Assembly: GCF_036323735.1 (NCBI RefSeq)
Contig: NC_086028.1
Location: 20,802,501 to 20,866,500 of the forward strand
DNA length: 64,000 nucleotides
Reading direction: 5' to 3'
Source: Rattus norvegicus
Taxonomy: Eukaryota; Chordata; Mammalia; Rodentia; Muridae
Shown: positions 21,993 to 33,204 of the stretch, piece by piece
Layout: each line of letters starts with the position of its first letter
Position numbering within the stretch: the first letter of the stretch is position 1
Position numbers and translations under genes: made by a program
The notes under the pieces: generated by a model
What the model was told of the DNA's origin: nothing
Seen by the model: the letters and a program-made list of their open reading frames with translations, nothing else
The model's database searches: none

Positions 21993-22042
21993 TGCGCGCG
22001 CACGCGCGCGCGCGCGCGCGTGTGTCTGTGTGTGTGTGTGTG
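21993..22042. repeat. (CG)n/(TG)n alternating run
   Basis: Alternating purine-pyrimidine with about 14 consecutive CG/CA steps followed by TG units; a strong Z-DNA candidate. A partial B1 in reverse follows at 22045-22130. Confidence 0.95.
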
Positions 22043-22369
22043 AGATCTATCTAGGTTGGCCTTGAACTCACAGCAATCTTTCTGCATACGTCTCCCACGT
22101 GCTGGGATTACAGATGTGAGCCACCATGAGTGTTTTGTTTTAAGCCCGAATAAATCTCACCACACCAAAACAAACAATAACATCAGGAGGGAACAAGGCA
22201 CAGGGGATTCACAAACTGGGAAAGGGTTTTAGGTGCCACTGTGCTAAGCTAGTCTTTTTGCTCCAAGTGACTGTAAGCACAGGTCTTTGATGCTCCCCAG
22301 GGAACCTGGCCATGGCCACTATGTGGTCAGAGACCTCTGTGTCTAGCCCCAGGGCGTGCATTCACTTAC

Positions 22370-22461
22370 CAGCTGCCCTCCAGTGTCTGGGAGCTGCTTC
22401 TCCCCTCCTGCCTCTTCTCTAGTTCCACAGCTGTCTGTTCTAGCAAGGCAGACACGGCATC
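22370..22461 (-). CDS. Wwc1: Wwc1 exon 17 (residues ~809-839)
   Basis: This 92-nt exon reads DAVSALLEQTAVELEKRQEG then RSSSQTLEGSW, the Trp codon being split TG|G. The acceptor is ctgcag and the donor is TG|gtaagt. It is a short helical segment between the C2 domain and the Glu-rich region. Skipping it would shift the frame. Confidence 0.96.
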
Positions 22462-22924
22462 CTGCAGAGACAGACAGAGTCCTCCAGGTCAGCAGGATCC
22501 TGGGTGCTACCATACCTACCAGGCAACCCAGCCATGTAACCTTTCTAGAGAACACAGGGGACATCCCAAAGGCTGGTTCGGCCAAGCATCTGGCCTCTGG
22601 TCACTCATACATGGGAAGTATTGTTTTGGTCTCATTAGGCAGTCTGCAGAGCGTCAATCTCTGTGTGGACCTACCTGGCAGAGTTAGTTTAACAGCGAGG
22701 GGACAGCATTATAGATGTGACTGTCTGTCAGAGTCTTTGTGTCACACAGAACATCAAGGGCATATGGATCAAGGGAGAGGCAAGCACTGTGTGTCTCGTA
22801 ACAGAGACACCACGGCAAGCATGCGGTGGTGGGTGTGGGTGTGGGTGTGGGCTGCAAACACCGAGGGCTTCTAGGAGAAGGAACCGAGTGGGGTCATTAC
22901 CGAGGAACATGGACCTGAGAGAAT

Positions 22925-23010
22925 GAGTGAATCTCTCTGACCCTCATTTTCTTCCAATAAGCACTGGGAAAGGCCGTTATGAAGATAAACTTTCGTGATG
23001 ATCTAAGCAC
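22925..23010 (+). repeat. MIR fragment
   Basis: ctctctgaccctcattttct then a diverged gttatgaagataa segment matches the MIR 3' half. Confidence 0.5.
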
Positions 23011-23269
23011 AGGAGAGTAGCCGGGCAGACGGTATTCAGTAGACAGCAGCTTTGGCTTTCCTGTCACATGATTCATCTGCCAACATCCTCAGCTCTGCGG
23101 CCCCCCCACCCCGACCCTGAAACCCCTGACAAGTTCTTACGGGTAGGGAATAAAGATGTAAAATTAACTAAGGTCCATGATGCATAGCAGAGCAGCTCAC
23201 TGGACCACACAGACACCATGCATTTGCAGAGGGAAGCCATGAACTACAGGCAGCTTAGCGGATGCTTGT

Positions 23270-23410
23270 CTCTTTGGTTTTGGTTTAGAAACGGGGTCTC
23301 TTTCTGTAGCCCTGATGCTCCTAGAAATTGCTTTGCAGACCAGGCTGGCCTCAAACTGGCCTCAAACTTTCAGTAATCCTTCTCCTTCTGCTGGATTACA
23401 GGAGCATACT
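23270..23410 (-). repeat. B1 SINE
   Basis: aaacggggtctctttctgta, accaggctggcctcaaactg and gctggattacaggagcatac follow B1 in reverse, with a short internal repeat of ggcctcaaact. Confidence 0.8.
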
Positions 23411-24081
23411 TTCAAATCAAAGCAAGGAAAACATTTTCGAGTAACTCAGAACAAGCCAGGTGCCATTTACAACTTGCAACAAGCACTCACTGTATCCATT
23501 TCTTCAAAGTTTTGCCCAAACTGTATCAAACTCCTTACTAGACATGGAAACAAGTGGCTCAGAGGCTTAGAGATGTGACACAGGCTGGGCTCATCTGTTG
23601 GTTAGCCCCAAAGAGCAGAGTTCTAAACACCTTCTCCTAATTCAGGTTCTCAAGAAAGTACGGTGTTCTAGCTCCCAGCTTTCTCCTTCCTTCTGCACTT
23701 TTATTTTCTTAAATTCAGGTTCTCACGTGTGTTGGGCTAGCCCCATCCACTGAAACACTCACATAACCCTCTATATCACTTTGTAAAACTTCAAGTTTTT
23801 TTTTTTTTGTTGTTGTTGTTTTGTTTTGTTTCTTTTAAATCAGAGAAGTGATATAAGTTACAGCAGAATATGGAAGGAGAAAATGAAAATCCATTAGAAA
23901 GTTGGGCCATGGACACATAGGGAAGACCATTCCTGCACGGCCCTCTCTTCCCATCTGCTTCCATTTCCCTTTACCCTGGGGCTCCTCTCCTCCCCTTGGC
24001 GTGGGTTCATCCAGGTGCAGGCAGCAGGGGTGGGGCTGAGTGCCCCCCCCACCGGCCAATCAGCCCACTTCTCGCACTCAC

Positions 24082-24222
24082 CACATGGTCGGGCCCTGGA
24101 GCTTCTGCTGGCTGGGGCTCCCTGCCCTGTTTCTTCAAGTATTTGTAGCTCAGAAGGTTGTACCAGCGGGTTGACCTCTCCCCGGACCGGCAGACCTCAG
24201 CCAGGCTGATCTGGGCACCTCC
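24082..24222 (-). CDS. Wwc1: Wwc1 exon 16, end of C2 domain (residues ~762-808)
   Basis: This 141-nt exon (phase 0-0) reads GGAQISLAEVCRSGERSTRW, then YNLLSYKYLKKQGR, and ends PQPAEAPGPDHV. The acceptor is caaacag and the donor is GTG|gtgagt. The RWYNLLSYKYL segment closes the C2 domain. After KKQ the rat linker is four residues shorter than human and clearly divergent. It is a symmetric exon. Confidence 0.95.
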
Positions 24223-24317
24223 CTGTTTGGGGCAAACAGAGAGAGAGAGTATAAGTGTGTCTGCTAGTGATGACAATAATGTCAGTCTCCATGAGAGAGG
24301 CGGAGCTTCCTAATGGG

Positions 24318-24700
24318 GCCTCACTATGTTGCCCAGGCTAGTGAGCTTGAGGCACTCAAGGAGTTGGGACTAGGTGTATGTCACCTCACCCATTAATACA
24401 CCCCATCCCATTCCTTTTAAAGATAACTTTGCAATATAACCCAGGCTGGCTTTGAATTCACTACGTCACCCACCCACATCCTGAACGCAGCCTCCTGAGT
24501 GCTAATTTTACAGCCATTATACCACCACATTCAGTGTCTCTGTATGCATAGACCTGGTGTCTCCTGGCATGGGTCTTCATGTAGCCAAGGCTGGCCTCGA
24601 ACTTGCTATTAGTTGAAGATGATATTTAACTTCTGGTCCTTCTGCCTGCCTCCCTAGTGCTGGGCTTACACAAGTGTGCTACCAGGCTCACACACGGCCC
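24318..24700 (-). repeat. Three diverged B1-like copies
   Basis: tcactatgttgcccaggcta (24325 on), ataacccaggctggctttga (24437 on) and gtagccaaggctggcctcga (24582 on) each start a B1-like segment in reverse. Confidence 0.6.
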
Positions 24701-25131
24701 ATTTTAAAAACAGGGTTGAGTTCTGCTTGTTGATACTTCTCCTGTGCTAATCTCGGTTAGGTTCTGGGTTGGGTACTAAGGGCAGTGAGGGTCACTATGC
24801 AGTCGCACTGTCTAGCAGCTAAGAGTTCCAAGGAGCACACCACCGAACAGGCAATCACAAAAGAGGTGGCTTTTACATTCCTTATGGAAGGAATTTGCCA
24901 GCATCTAGCAAGAATATGGATACATTTATTCTGTGGCTGGGGAATTGCATGTGTAGGCATTGTTCCCATGGACACTAGTTCAAAATGGCCCATAAACAGG
25001 AGCTTTCATTTTGGGTTTCTTTGAAATACTATGAGAGGTTGCTATGCAGTTGAGACTGGCCTTGAACGAATTCACCTGGCCACACTTTCTGATTGTGCTA
25101 GGATTATGGTTCACATATAGAGGCAAAACCA

Positions 25132-25152
25132 ACTACCTACCTACCTACCTAG

Positions 25153-25199
<47 letters not shown>
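25132..25199. repeat. (CTAC)n-(CA)n microsatellite
   Basis: Five or so CTAC units followed by more than 20 CA units. A B1-like fragment lies just before it at 25035-25115. Confidence 0.95.
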
Positions 25200-25203
<4 letters not shown>

Positions 25204-26250
25204 CCTCGTCTGAGGTACAGAAGGTCAGATGATCATGTGTTTGACAAGAAATAACGTCGAGATGAGGAATAAACAAATCCGAAGGCTAACTATATAAGGT
25301 ACATGGTAGGATCAGGGTTGATGTCAAAGAGTGGGACCTTTCCATGCACCTCTTCTTTGAGGCATACAAACGCATTGCTTAAATTTAAAAAAATGAAGAA
25401 CAGTAGACTTCCCAACCTCACTCAGAAGGGAGCTGTTCAAGCACAGCATCCATCCTTTGGTGCAGCCCCAGCGGGAAGTCCTGCAGGCGGGCTAACCTTA
25501 CTCATTCCTTAGGAGTTTAAGTATTTTATCCAGTCCTTTTCTGAAGAGCTCAGGATGGATTTGGGGTTCAACTCACCCACTTTTCCCTGTTTTCACATAT
25601 CTGGGTCGATGGGTGTCTGGGAAGCCAGTTTGCACAGTGGGCCCCTTGAGGCGGGTCTCTTGAGCCCACCTGAGAGCCTGTCTTCTGCTTTCTCCATCTA
25701 CAGGATGGGCATCTCCCATGCCAACCTGAATCTCAACTGCTCCAAACCCCAAGACCGTTTGAGCGTTATCAGGGTGCCACGAGTAAAAAAGGCCACGCCA
25801 AGTCTTTTTCTTACATGCAAAGTTACTTAAAATAGTCTATACCCCAACCTTCAGGCTAGGGACTACAAGGTATATAAGTATATACAAGGTATATCTGAAA
25901 CAAATACATTTCCTATTTAGACTTGAATTCCAGCCCGAACATATTTCATTATATATGCAAATATCCTGAGCCAGTAAAACAAAACAAGACAACCCCCCTC
26001 CCGAGAAACCCCAAACAAACAACCCCCTGAAATCTGAACCAGTTCTGGTCAAGTATTTCTGACAGGGATATTCGACCTAAAACAGGAGGTACGGATCGGT
26101 GTGCAGACTGCCGAGTCTGGAGGACTAAAGCAGTTTCTGGGAGAACAGTGTGGAACAGGGAGAGGAAGTCAGCAGCTACTGACGCCTGACTATTCTGACA
26201 CCCGCTTCTTCACCAATGGCAGCTATAGGCAGGGCTAGGGAGTGGGGTAT

Positions 26251-26330
26251 TGCCAATTCAGGAATTAAATGGCTGGCATGCCCCAGGCAAGCCAATTCAG
26301 GAATTAAATTGATGGCATGCCCCAGGCAAC
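26251..26330 (+). repeat. Two-copy tandem duplication (~40 bp unit)
   Basis: gccaattcaggaattaaat followed by ggcatgccccaggcaa occurs twice in direct succession, with a two-base difference (ggc/tga) between the halves. Confidence 0.93.
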
Positions 26331-29094
26331 AGAATAAATTAAATATATATAAAAGAGTAGGCATACTACTCCTTTAGTCATCCAACAAGTATTCCCTGCA
26401 GCAAGATAAGCATCTAGAACGTGATTCCCACCCTCACCCACAAGGGTTTCCTGGGGACACACATACAAACATACTGGATACTGAAGTCCAGAACATGACT
26501 GGCCGCACCCGAGTTACAGGCCGAGGAGGGATCATGAGGGCAGTCTGGCAGCACGACCCCTTCATCAGATTGTTGTGAATGACAACAAGATGACCTGCCT
26601 GCTGGCACCAGCTTGCAGGTGTGGATAGCACTTCTCGAACTAGCAGCATTTATTCACGCATGGGTTCGACGTACACGGTGGCCTGAGCAGCCTATCAATG
26701 CTAGGGCACGTGAACAGGGGAGCAAAGGGTCCCCAGGAGGCAGCGTGTGAGAGCGAGGAGGGGCGTCCAGGGTTTGTGCGATAACAGCGAGGACTGGTAT
26801 GTTTCAGAGGATGCCACACAGCACGGCTTGGGTGTACTTCCTGTCCAGCTGCACAGGTGGGGGTGGGGCTCACACAGGGCAGGGCCGGAGCTTGGCCAAG
26901 TTAGGGACAGCAAGCAAGAGTGGAACAAGGGAGCTATTCTCAGAGCCGACGGTGGGGTCCGCCGAACAGGGCCGGAGCTGTGTGACACTGGCCTTAGTGT
27001 CTGGGTGGGAAGAGTGTGACGCCCCACTAACACGGGTGGTAGAATTGCTGTGGACAATCTTAGGAACTCGGGCTGTGTGTTCCTCTGGGGTCTGGGGAGG
27101 CGAGAGACTTTGGTCACCTTGAAATGTGACGCGGTTCAGCAGGAGCACGTAAGGAAGATGAATGTGTTCATTCCATGTTGGTCCTTTGTCAGTTCACTGG
27201 GTGAACGGGGCAGGTAACTTAGCCTGTAGGGGCCTTGCTCGTTCTCTAAAAGGGAGATCACTGGAGACTGCCTCCTGGGCTGAGGGTTAAACAAGGGGCT
27301 CTTGGTCCAACCGTAGGCACACAGATATTGCTTGTTAATGGTGTGGCTAATTAAATAGCTTAAAACACACTGGGGATTCCACAGCCGCAGCAAGGCAGGG
27401 AGACTCCGAGGAGTGGGAGCAGAAGAGCCCTTTCCCTCTCATGCCTCACTGCCTCTCTTCCAGCACCCAAACCTATGCTTCACGTTGTTCCCAGCAGAGG
27501 CAGGCGAGGAGGTTTCCCATTGGTCATGGACAGCAACAAACCACTGTAAGAGGAGCGCTTTGGCTGTTGCCATGGCAATCAGCAATGGCCAGACCTCAAT
27601 TAGGAAGGAAGAATAAAAGGCACCCACTTAGGAGAAGAAAAACAGGATTTAGTCTCTTCTCTGTTCTGGAATTCCCAGGACTGAGGAAAGCTTTCCCGGA
27701 GGAGTCTGGGTCTGGAAGTGCTTTCCTTCAACATCCACAGTGTTTCCTAAAACCCCTTTGCCACCATTTGTACTCTCCAAGGAAGCATCGAGTTAGCAAA
27801 GAAAGGGCACTGAGGGGCTCGAACATATGCCCTGCAAGTCCTAATACAGCCCTGCCCCTGGGTCACTGTGCTACCCAAAGCAGGAGCTTTCATCTCTGTG
27901 ACTCAGTTTCCACTGGCACAAATTACCTTTTCTTAGGATGAGTGAAATCAATGGACAGAGTGCTTGTCAGGGACCTAATTTAGTGTCTGTCAGAAAATGT
28001 CACCCAACCGACATTTACTGTTACATTTGTATCCATGGTAACATTATCAGAAGAGGCAGGGTTTCTGTCAAGGGCTGAGCAGGAAAGTGACTGTTGTTTG
28101 GGTCCATTGAGCACTTAACCTGTGTGGCTACTCTGTGAATGTAGCACCCCACCCCCTGGGAACTTGTTAGAAATGCAGATTCTCCAATTTGCTGCATCTC
28201 CATTTGCACTGTGACCTGAGCACCAGGTGACTCACAGCGGCCGCCTTGTGCACCAGTCTGAGCCGCACTGCATTAATGCTTTGTCAGACGGAAGCTCAGA
28301 ACGGTTGGCAACAAGAGCTGCATTGCAGGTTTGAGAACTGAGACTGAGCATTGAAGACTCTCAGGTGGCAGGGCTGGGCAGGGCTAGCCTGGTGATTTGT
28401 CCTTAAATCCCGAGGATGCAGTCTCAGAATTCCCTCACAGAAAGGATTCTCCGTCACGGGCAGATCAAGGTGAGCCTGGACAGTTAGGGAGCCTCCGACT
28501 CTGAGCGAAGGCTTATGGCTGCCACTAGGAGAAAGACCAGCCTGCAGGGGAGGCAGCAACTGCCATGGTTACTCTCTCAGCTTCTGAACATGGCTGCAGG
28601 AAGGCGGCTCAGTGCTACCAACAAATCCCTGGCCTATTGTCTACACGAGCTGCACATTTTCTTCTGTTGCTTCAACCCAGCCATTTCCAATACAGGCCAT
28701 ATCACAGTTTGCGTGTTACCCGACAGTGCTGGCTCCTTGTCTAAGTGGCTCTCTCACCAGATCGCCAGTGCTCAGCACAGGCACTGGCGCCTAACAGGCT
28801 CTCAGGAGAGAGCTCTCTTTTAACTCTAAAGCCCACATTGCTTTAAAGACACTGGAGTTGCCATTTAAACATTCTGAAATGGCATCAGAGTTAAGAAAGC
28901 CTTTCATTTTGTTCAGCTAGGAACAAAAATTTTATATCCCAGAAGCCCCTGGGGAGGGGTTACTCAAAGTTGAACAATGTTGCACTGCCTGCATTGAAGT
29001 GCAAGGCTCTCACAGGGCTACTGACTCGCCTTGATCTTGGCTCTGGCCAGTGCAAAAGAAGAGGAAGCCGGGGGAGCAGAAGAGGTCCCCGTTT

Positions 29095-29290
29095 ACTAAG
29101 AACCTGTCCCAGGCACTTCAGAGGGTGCTTTGTATACACACTCTTAAGCCTCACGGCACTCACCCAGTGGGCAACCAGGAAGGGACTGTAGACAAAGAAA
29201 GCAGAAAGGAGAGACATTATGGAACTTGCCCATGGCCACTCAGCTAGACCCCAAGTGGTGAAGGTGAGATCTGAACTCATGCTGTTCTTA
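29095..29290 (-). repeat. MIR
   Basis: acttgcccatggccactcag and gagatctgaactcatgctgt, with an upstream cacactcttaagcctcacgg, match a long MIR in reverse. Confidence 0.7.
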
Positions 29291-29524
29291 TTAATCTGTG
29301 ACTCTTCTCTGATCTCTAAAGAAGCTGAGGCAGATGCCATGCACTTCCAGGTCATTCCAGGTCTTCTCACAGGAGGCACTCACGCACACAAGTCTGAGAT
29401 CACTCTTCTCTGCGGAGGGATCTCTGCCTGAAATCCAGACATGACACATACCCCTACCTGTATCACCCTCATGCCTTAAGGACTGAAGAGCAGGCGGACA
29501 GACAGAGACAGACTCAGCCCTCAC

Positions 29525-29717
29525 CAGGCACTCCTCTGTATGGCTCCTGTCAGTGGTGCAGACATCAACTCGTAAGGTCTTCTGGTGAAGGGCTGGGTAG
29601 GACATGGACACCCAGAATGCCTCATTGAACACAAGGCTATCTGCAGAGTCCAGAGGCCGGGTTCTGAACAAGCAGGTGCTGCTTTCAGAGCAAGGCAAGA
29701 TGGCTACACGGATGTTC
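29525..29717 (-). CDS. Wwc1: Wwc1 exon 15, C2 domain (residues ~697-761)
   Basis: This 193-nt exon reads NIRVAILPCSESSTCLFRTR, then PLDSADSLVFNEAFWVSMSY, PALHQKTLRVDVCTTDRSH and TEECL. The acceptor is ccttcag and the donor is CTG|gtgagg. It holds the centre of the C2 domain. Met735 (29603-29605) and Ser736 (29600-29602) correspond to the human positions where the M734I/S735A variants are known. The Leu-Arg-Val-Asp-Val strand is typical of C2 folds. Confidence 0.97.
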
Positions 29718-29907
29718 CTGAAGGAGACAGAACCGCCAGAGAGCTGCGTCAGCTCAGGGGCTGATGTATTACAGAGATCCCCAGGGAGACAGGGGAAGGA
29801 GAGTGCAGAATGTCTTATGTGGGGCTCTAGGGTACTAAGTGCTCTTCCTGCCCGTGGGTCTCTGAATTCTTTGTTCTTGTTATTTTGTTTCTTTTTCTTT
29901 TTCCTCC

Positions 29908-30003
29908 TGGAGACAGGGTCTTGCTGGACTCAACTCCCAGAGACCTGCTTGCCTCTGCCTCCTCAAGAGTTGAAATTAAAGGCGTGTGCCAATCCGCCTA
30001 GCT
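29908..30003 (-). repeat. B1 SINE fragment
   Basis: ggagacagggtcttgctgga, gcctctgcctcctcaagagt and aaaggcgtgtgccaatccgc follow B1 in reverse with a deletion. A degraded similar fragment lies at 30270-30410. Confidence 0.8.
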
Positions 30004-31182
30004 GGGTCTCCAGATTCTAAGAGACTCAAAGCTTGTGGAGGCTGAGGCAAGCTGGCTGCAAACATGGATAGGCAGCCGTTCACTAGTACTGAGCAATGAT
30101 GAGAAGAGGGCCACGTATGCACCGAAGGCAAATGCGCTAATCCCCTGCAGGCAGAAGCTTGACAATTCTGTTATGTGTATACACGCAAGCGGAGGTCACA
30201 GGTCAACCTTTTTGGTCAGCCCTCACAGGCTGTCTACCTTGGTTTTGTTATTGTTGTTTGTTCTTCTTTTAAAACAGATCTCTCATTGGCTCGGAACTTT
30301 CCAAATAGGCTGGCTACCTATAGTCTGGCTGGCTAGTAAGCCCCAGGGATTTGCCTATCTGTGATTCCTAGTGCTTGGATTACAACTGTATAGTACCATG
30401 TCCTGCTTCTTTTTGGGGGGATGAAACTCTGGCCCTCATAGCAAACACTTTACCAACAATTCTAACGGGACTACAAATGTGTTTGTCTTTGTCTGGGTAG
30501 ACCTTGTGCTCCTAGGCACAGATGGCCATGCACAAGGACCTAAGAGAACCCGGCGGGCGTTTCTGGTTCTAGCATTGTTTGAGGGGGCAGACAATAGAGA
30601 TAAGCTAAGCCAGTCTGGTCTTCCTTGGGCTTTGTCAGTCTTCTCTGACCCCCTCCCCCACCCTACCCCAGGTCGCAACTACCGTAGTTCTCCAGGCCTT
30701 ATGGTGGATGTAAGGGTGAATGATTGCAATATAACATAAGCCCAGTCTACAGCAGGGGTGCAGGCAGACAGTGTTGGCGCTTGCCAACCTAGTGGCCTCC
30801 AGGTAACACCAGTCACACACTTCCAATGTTGGCTAGACAACCAGAGAGTCATTTCTGCCTACAGAGGACAACAGGGACCTGACTGTTCTCATGAGGTCAC
30901 AGTCCAGGAGGTTTCCACGGGGGATCGGCACGCCCAGCATTCCTAGAGCAGTGTGTGGTGGGCATCCAGGCTGTACCAGGAAGTGGGAGAGCTACCTACA
31001 GTGGCACTTTCCAAAGCTGGTGAGCTTGCCATTGGGCCTGTGTGTGCATGGGCAGCCCCAGCATGCTCACCGGCAGGAAATAGCCGAAGTGGTGTTTGGA
31101 GTTGGAGCAAGATGGAGCTAAAGAGCTTTCCCAGGGAGAAGCACAGCAGGTGACAGGGTGACACGCAATACTCAATACTCAC

Positions 31183-31269
31183 ACTTTCTGATCTTGCTGT
31201 AGTAACAGGGCAGAGAGGTTACTCAGCTGGATGACTAATATTGCAAACTGCTTACTCTTCTCATCATAT
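31183..31269 (-). CDS. Wwc1: Wwc1 exon 14, C2 domain (residues ~668-697)
   Basis: This 87-nt exon reads YDEKSKQFAILVIQLSNLSA then LLLQQDQKV, the Val codon being split GT|G. The acceptor is catttcag and the donor is GT|gtgagt. A competing GT two bases upstream is out of frame with exon 15, so the GT|gtgagt choice is forced. It encodes C2 beta strands with the Gln-rich LLQQQDQ-type loop. Confidence 0.96.
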
Positions 31270-31309
31270 CTGAAATGAAGGGACATGTAGAACACCGGTT
31301 AGGATATCA

Positions 31310-31364
31310 TTCCCTCCCTCCCTCCCTCCCTCCCTCCCTCCCTCCCTCCCTCCCTCCCTCCCTT
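31310..31364. repeat. (TCCC)n microsatellite
   Basis: About thirteen TCCC units at the tail of the following B1. Confidence 0.95.
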
Positions 31365-31508
31365 GTTTCTTTCTTTTTTTTAAAGAACAGAGGCTCACTG
31401 TGTATCCTTGGCTAGCCTGTATAGACCAGGCTGGCCTTGAACTCCCAGAGATCCTTCTACCTTGCATTCTCAGTGCCAGGACTAAGGGTGTGTGTCACCA
31501 TGCCCCAC
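31365..31508 (-). repeat. B1 SINE
   Basis: cagaggctcactgtgtatcc, tagaccaggctggccttgaa and gtgtgtcaccatgcccca follow B1 in reverse; the CCCT run lies at its A-tail side. Confidence 0.88.
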
Positions 31509-31664
31509 ATTTTCTTTCTTGGCAATTATAGGTCACGGCTGCTGGCTTCTCTGTCCAGTGTGGTAAGCTAGACAGCGCTCACCCTCAGCTTTGTGGCCAT
31601 GACCAGATAGACACAGGTCCAGAACTGGCAGTCATCAGAATTCTTATTTATTTACTTCTTTGTT

Positions 31665-31805
31665 TATTACTGAGACGAAGTCTGGTTATGTAGCCTTGGC
31701 CAGCCTGGAACTTGCTTATGTAGACCAGGCTGGCCTCAAACTCAAGAGGTTCGTCTGCACTCTGCCTCCTGAGTGCAGGGATTAAAGATATGCACTACCA
31801 TGCTT
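31665..31805 (-). repeat. B1 SINE
   Basis: gagacgaagtctggttatgt, tagaccaggctggcctcaaa and gggattaaagatatgcacta follow B1 in reverse. Confidence 0.88.
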
Positions 31806-31814
31806 GGATTATTT

Positions 31815-32205
31815 TACTTTAGAGACATATATTTTTAAGTGTGTGCATGTGCGTGCGTGCATGTGTGTGTATAGTTTTAGGCTGTTGTGATCCACCAGTA
31901 TATGTTGGGAATCAAACCTGAGCCCTCTGTAAGAGCAGCTTTACTGATGACTCTTAACCACCAAGTCGGTCTTTCAAGCTCCTTTTTAGTTTTTTAAGTT
32001 TCTCAAATGTTACTTTATTAATTATTATGGTTAGAGGGAGTCGATATGAGTGCATGTGTGCACACACCATGGGACACATTTGGAGGTCAGGGGACAACTT
32101 TTGGAAGTCAGTTCTCCCCGTCCCTGACCCCCTGTGGGTTCTGGAGATCGATCTCAGGCTCTCACGGTAAATGCTTTGACTGGGGAAGTCACCCAACTGG
32201 CCCAC
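31815..32205 (-). repeat. B3/B2 SINEs, two copies
   Basis: 31815-31980 ends ccaccaagtcggtctttcaagc. 32000-32205 has ggaggtcaggggacaacttt and atctcaggctctcacggtaa. Both are in reverse. Confidence 0.75.
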
Positions 32206-32651
32206 TCGGCTCAATTTTTACAGAGGTACCAGAAGTTCGTGTGAGTATTTCTGACATTAAAATGTTTACATAAGAAAACATAGAAACCACCCCCAGGGAG
32301 AGAAGCCAGCAGTGACAGCAATGCATGTATCAGTCAGAGCTGGGCTATGGTCCCCGGGGTCAGCCTGGGGTAGGAACACTGGAACCTAGATGGGGATGGA
32401 AAGACTACCTTAAAAAGTAGATGCTATGTAAACAGGACGCCTATGTCATCTGCCTCTGTCCCGCTCAATACCAGCTACAAGAAACTTGGCCTTCCTCATC
32501 TGTGGTGAAGGGGACAGTATCCCTCTATTCAAGAGCCCACCAAGGATAGTGGGTTCTCTTCTTCCCTGGATAGCCAGGAAGGTACAATATGGTCAGTGGA
32601 GAAGAGGTCCTATGTAAGCCCTCCCTCTGTCCTTGTCCCCCCATCACTTAC

Positions 32652-32732
32652 TTCAGGGCAATCTGAACCTGAGTGACACCCACAGCTTCCGACTCGTCGC
32701 TGTCGAATGCAGCAGCCTCAGAAGTACCTAGT
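32652..32732 (-). CDS. Wwc1: Wwc1 exon 13, start of C2 domain (residues ~641-668)
   Basis: This 81-nt exon reads LGTSEAAAFDSDESEAVGVT then QVQIALK. The acceptor is ctttcag and the donor is AA|gtaagt. The acidic FDSDESEA segment leads into the first beta strand (QVQIALKYDE) of the C2 domain, which in KIBRA binds phosphoinositides rather than acting as a classical calcium sensor. Length is a multiple of three. Confidence 0.96.
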
Positions 32733-33095
32733 CTGAAAGACACCGGAGGAAGGGGTTAGCTTCCTGCCCGCCAACAAAGGCTTTTTCTGGAATCAGGGTT
32801 CTTGGTGTGTGCCCAGTGTTTCTCTGGACCCTCGCTTTCCCTTGTGCTTGGGAGCCCACTCTACAATAGACTCCCTTTCTGTAGCATCCAGTTCCATGGT
32901 TACACTTGGCAGTTGTCGCCCAGAACCCACATTTGCTGGAGGAGCCTTGGACACCACCTGCATCTTGCTGTCCTTATGTTGGGCATGGCCCTGGAGGTCA
33001 CTGGAGCCCTACCGCATTCTGTGGAACATGGGCTTGAACATCCAGAGCCCAGAGACCCGCCCCCTCCCAGAACAGAACGACGTCTGCGAACCCAC

Positions 33096-33204
33096 CTCTG
33101 CATGGAAGCCTCATACACGCCGCTGTCCCCGGCCACTGACTCATCAGACACTGCAGCGGACACACAGGCCACTTTGAGGCCACACCCTGGGGCCACACTT
33201 GCAG
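33096..33204 (-). CDS. Wwc1: Wwc1 exon 12 (residues ~605-641)
   Basis: This 109-nt exon reads AASVAPGCGLKVACVSAAVS then DESVAGDSGVYEASMQR. The acceptor is actacag and the donor is AG|gtgggt. The DESVAGDSGVYEAS segment is a strong KIBRA signature just before the C2 domain. Most differences from human sit at the exon start (AASVAP against AVNTAQ, from memory). It is separated from exon 13 by a short intron of 363 bp. Confidence 0.96.

Larger units (their letters stand above)
15145..22369 (-). other. Wwc1: Wwc1 intron 17
   Basis: The 7.2-kb intron contains two L1M fragments, two IDs, the inverted B1 pair, Z-DNA-prone run and the CpG-dense block. 15850-16640, 18510-19330 and 21030-21990 are otherwise unremarkable. 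Confidence 0.8.
24223..29524 (-). other. Wwc1: Wwc1 intron 15
   Basis: This 5.3-kb intron is the least SINE-dense part: 25200-26250 and 26331-29090 carry almost no repeat beyond the 40-bp tandem duplication. Several open frames occur at 26700-27150 on both strands, but none has a homologous motif I recognise. Confidence 0.75.
29718..32651 (-). other. Wwc1: Wwc1 introns 13-14 with exon 14 between
   Basis: Outside exon 14 (31183-31269) these introns hold B1/B3 copies and the TCCC run. 30415-31180 and 32210-32650 show nothing else. Confidence 0.75.

Noticed and set aside
22356..22874. 172-residue plus-strand open frame
   Set aside because: Antisense to exon 17 and then runs into a (gtgggt)n stretch; no recognisable product.
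26701..27148. Overlapping open frames of 90-138 residues on both strands
   Set aside because: GC-richer unique intron gives chance frames; no domain, codon bias or splice evidence.
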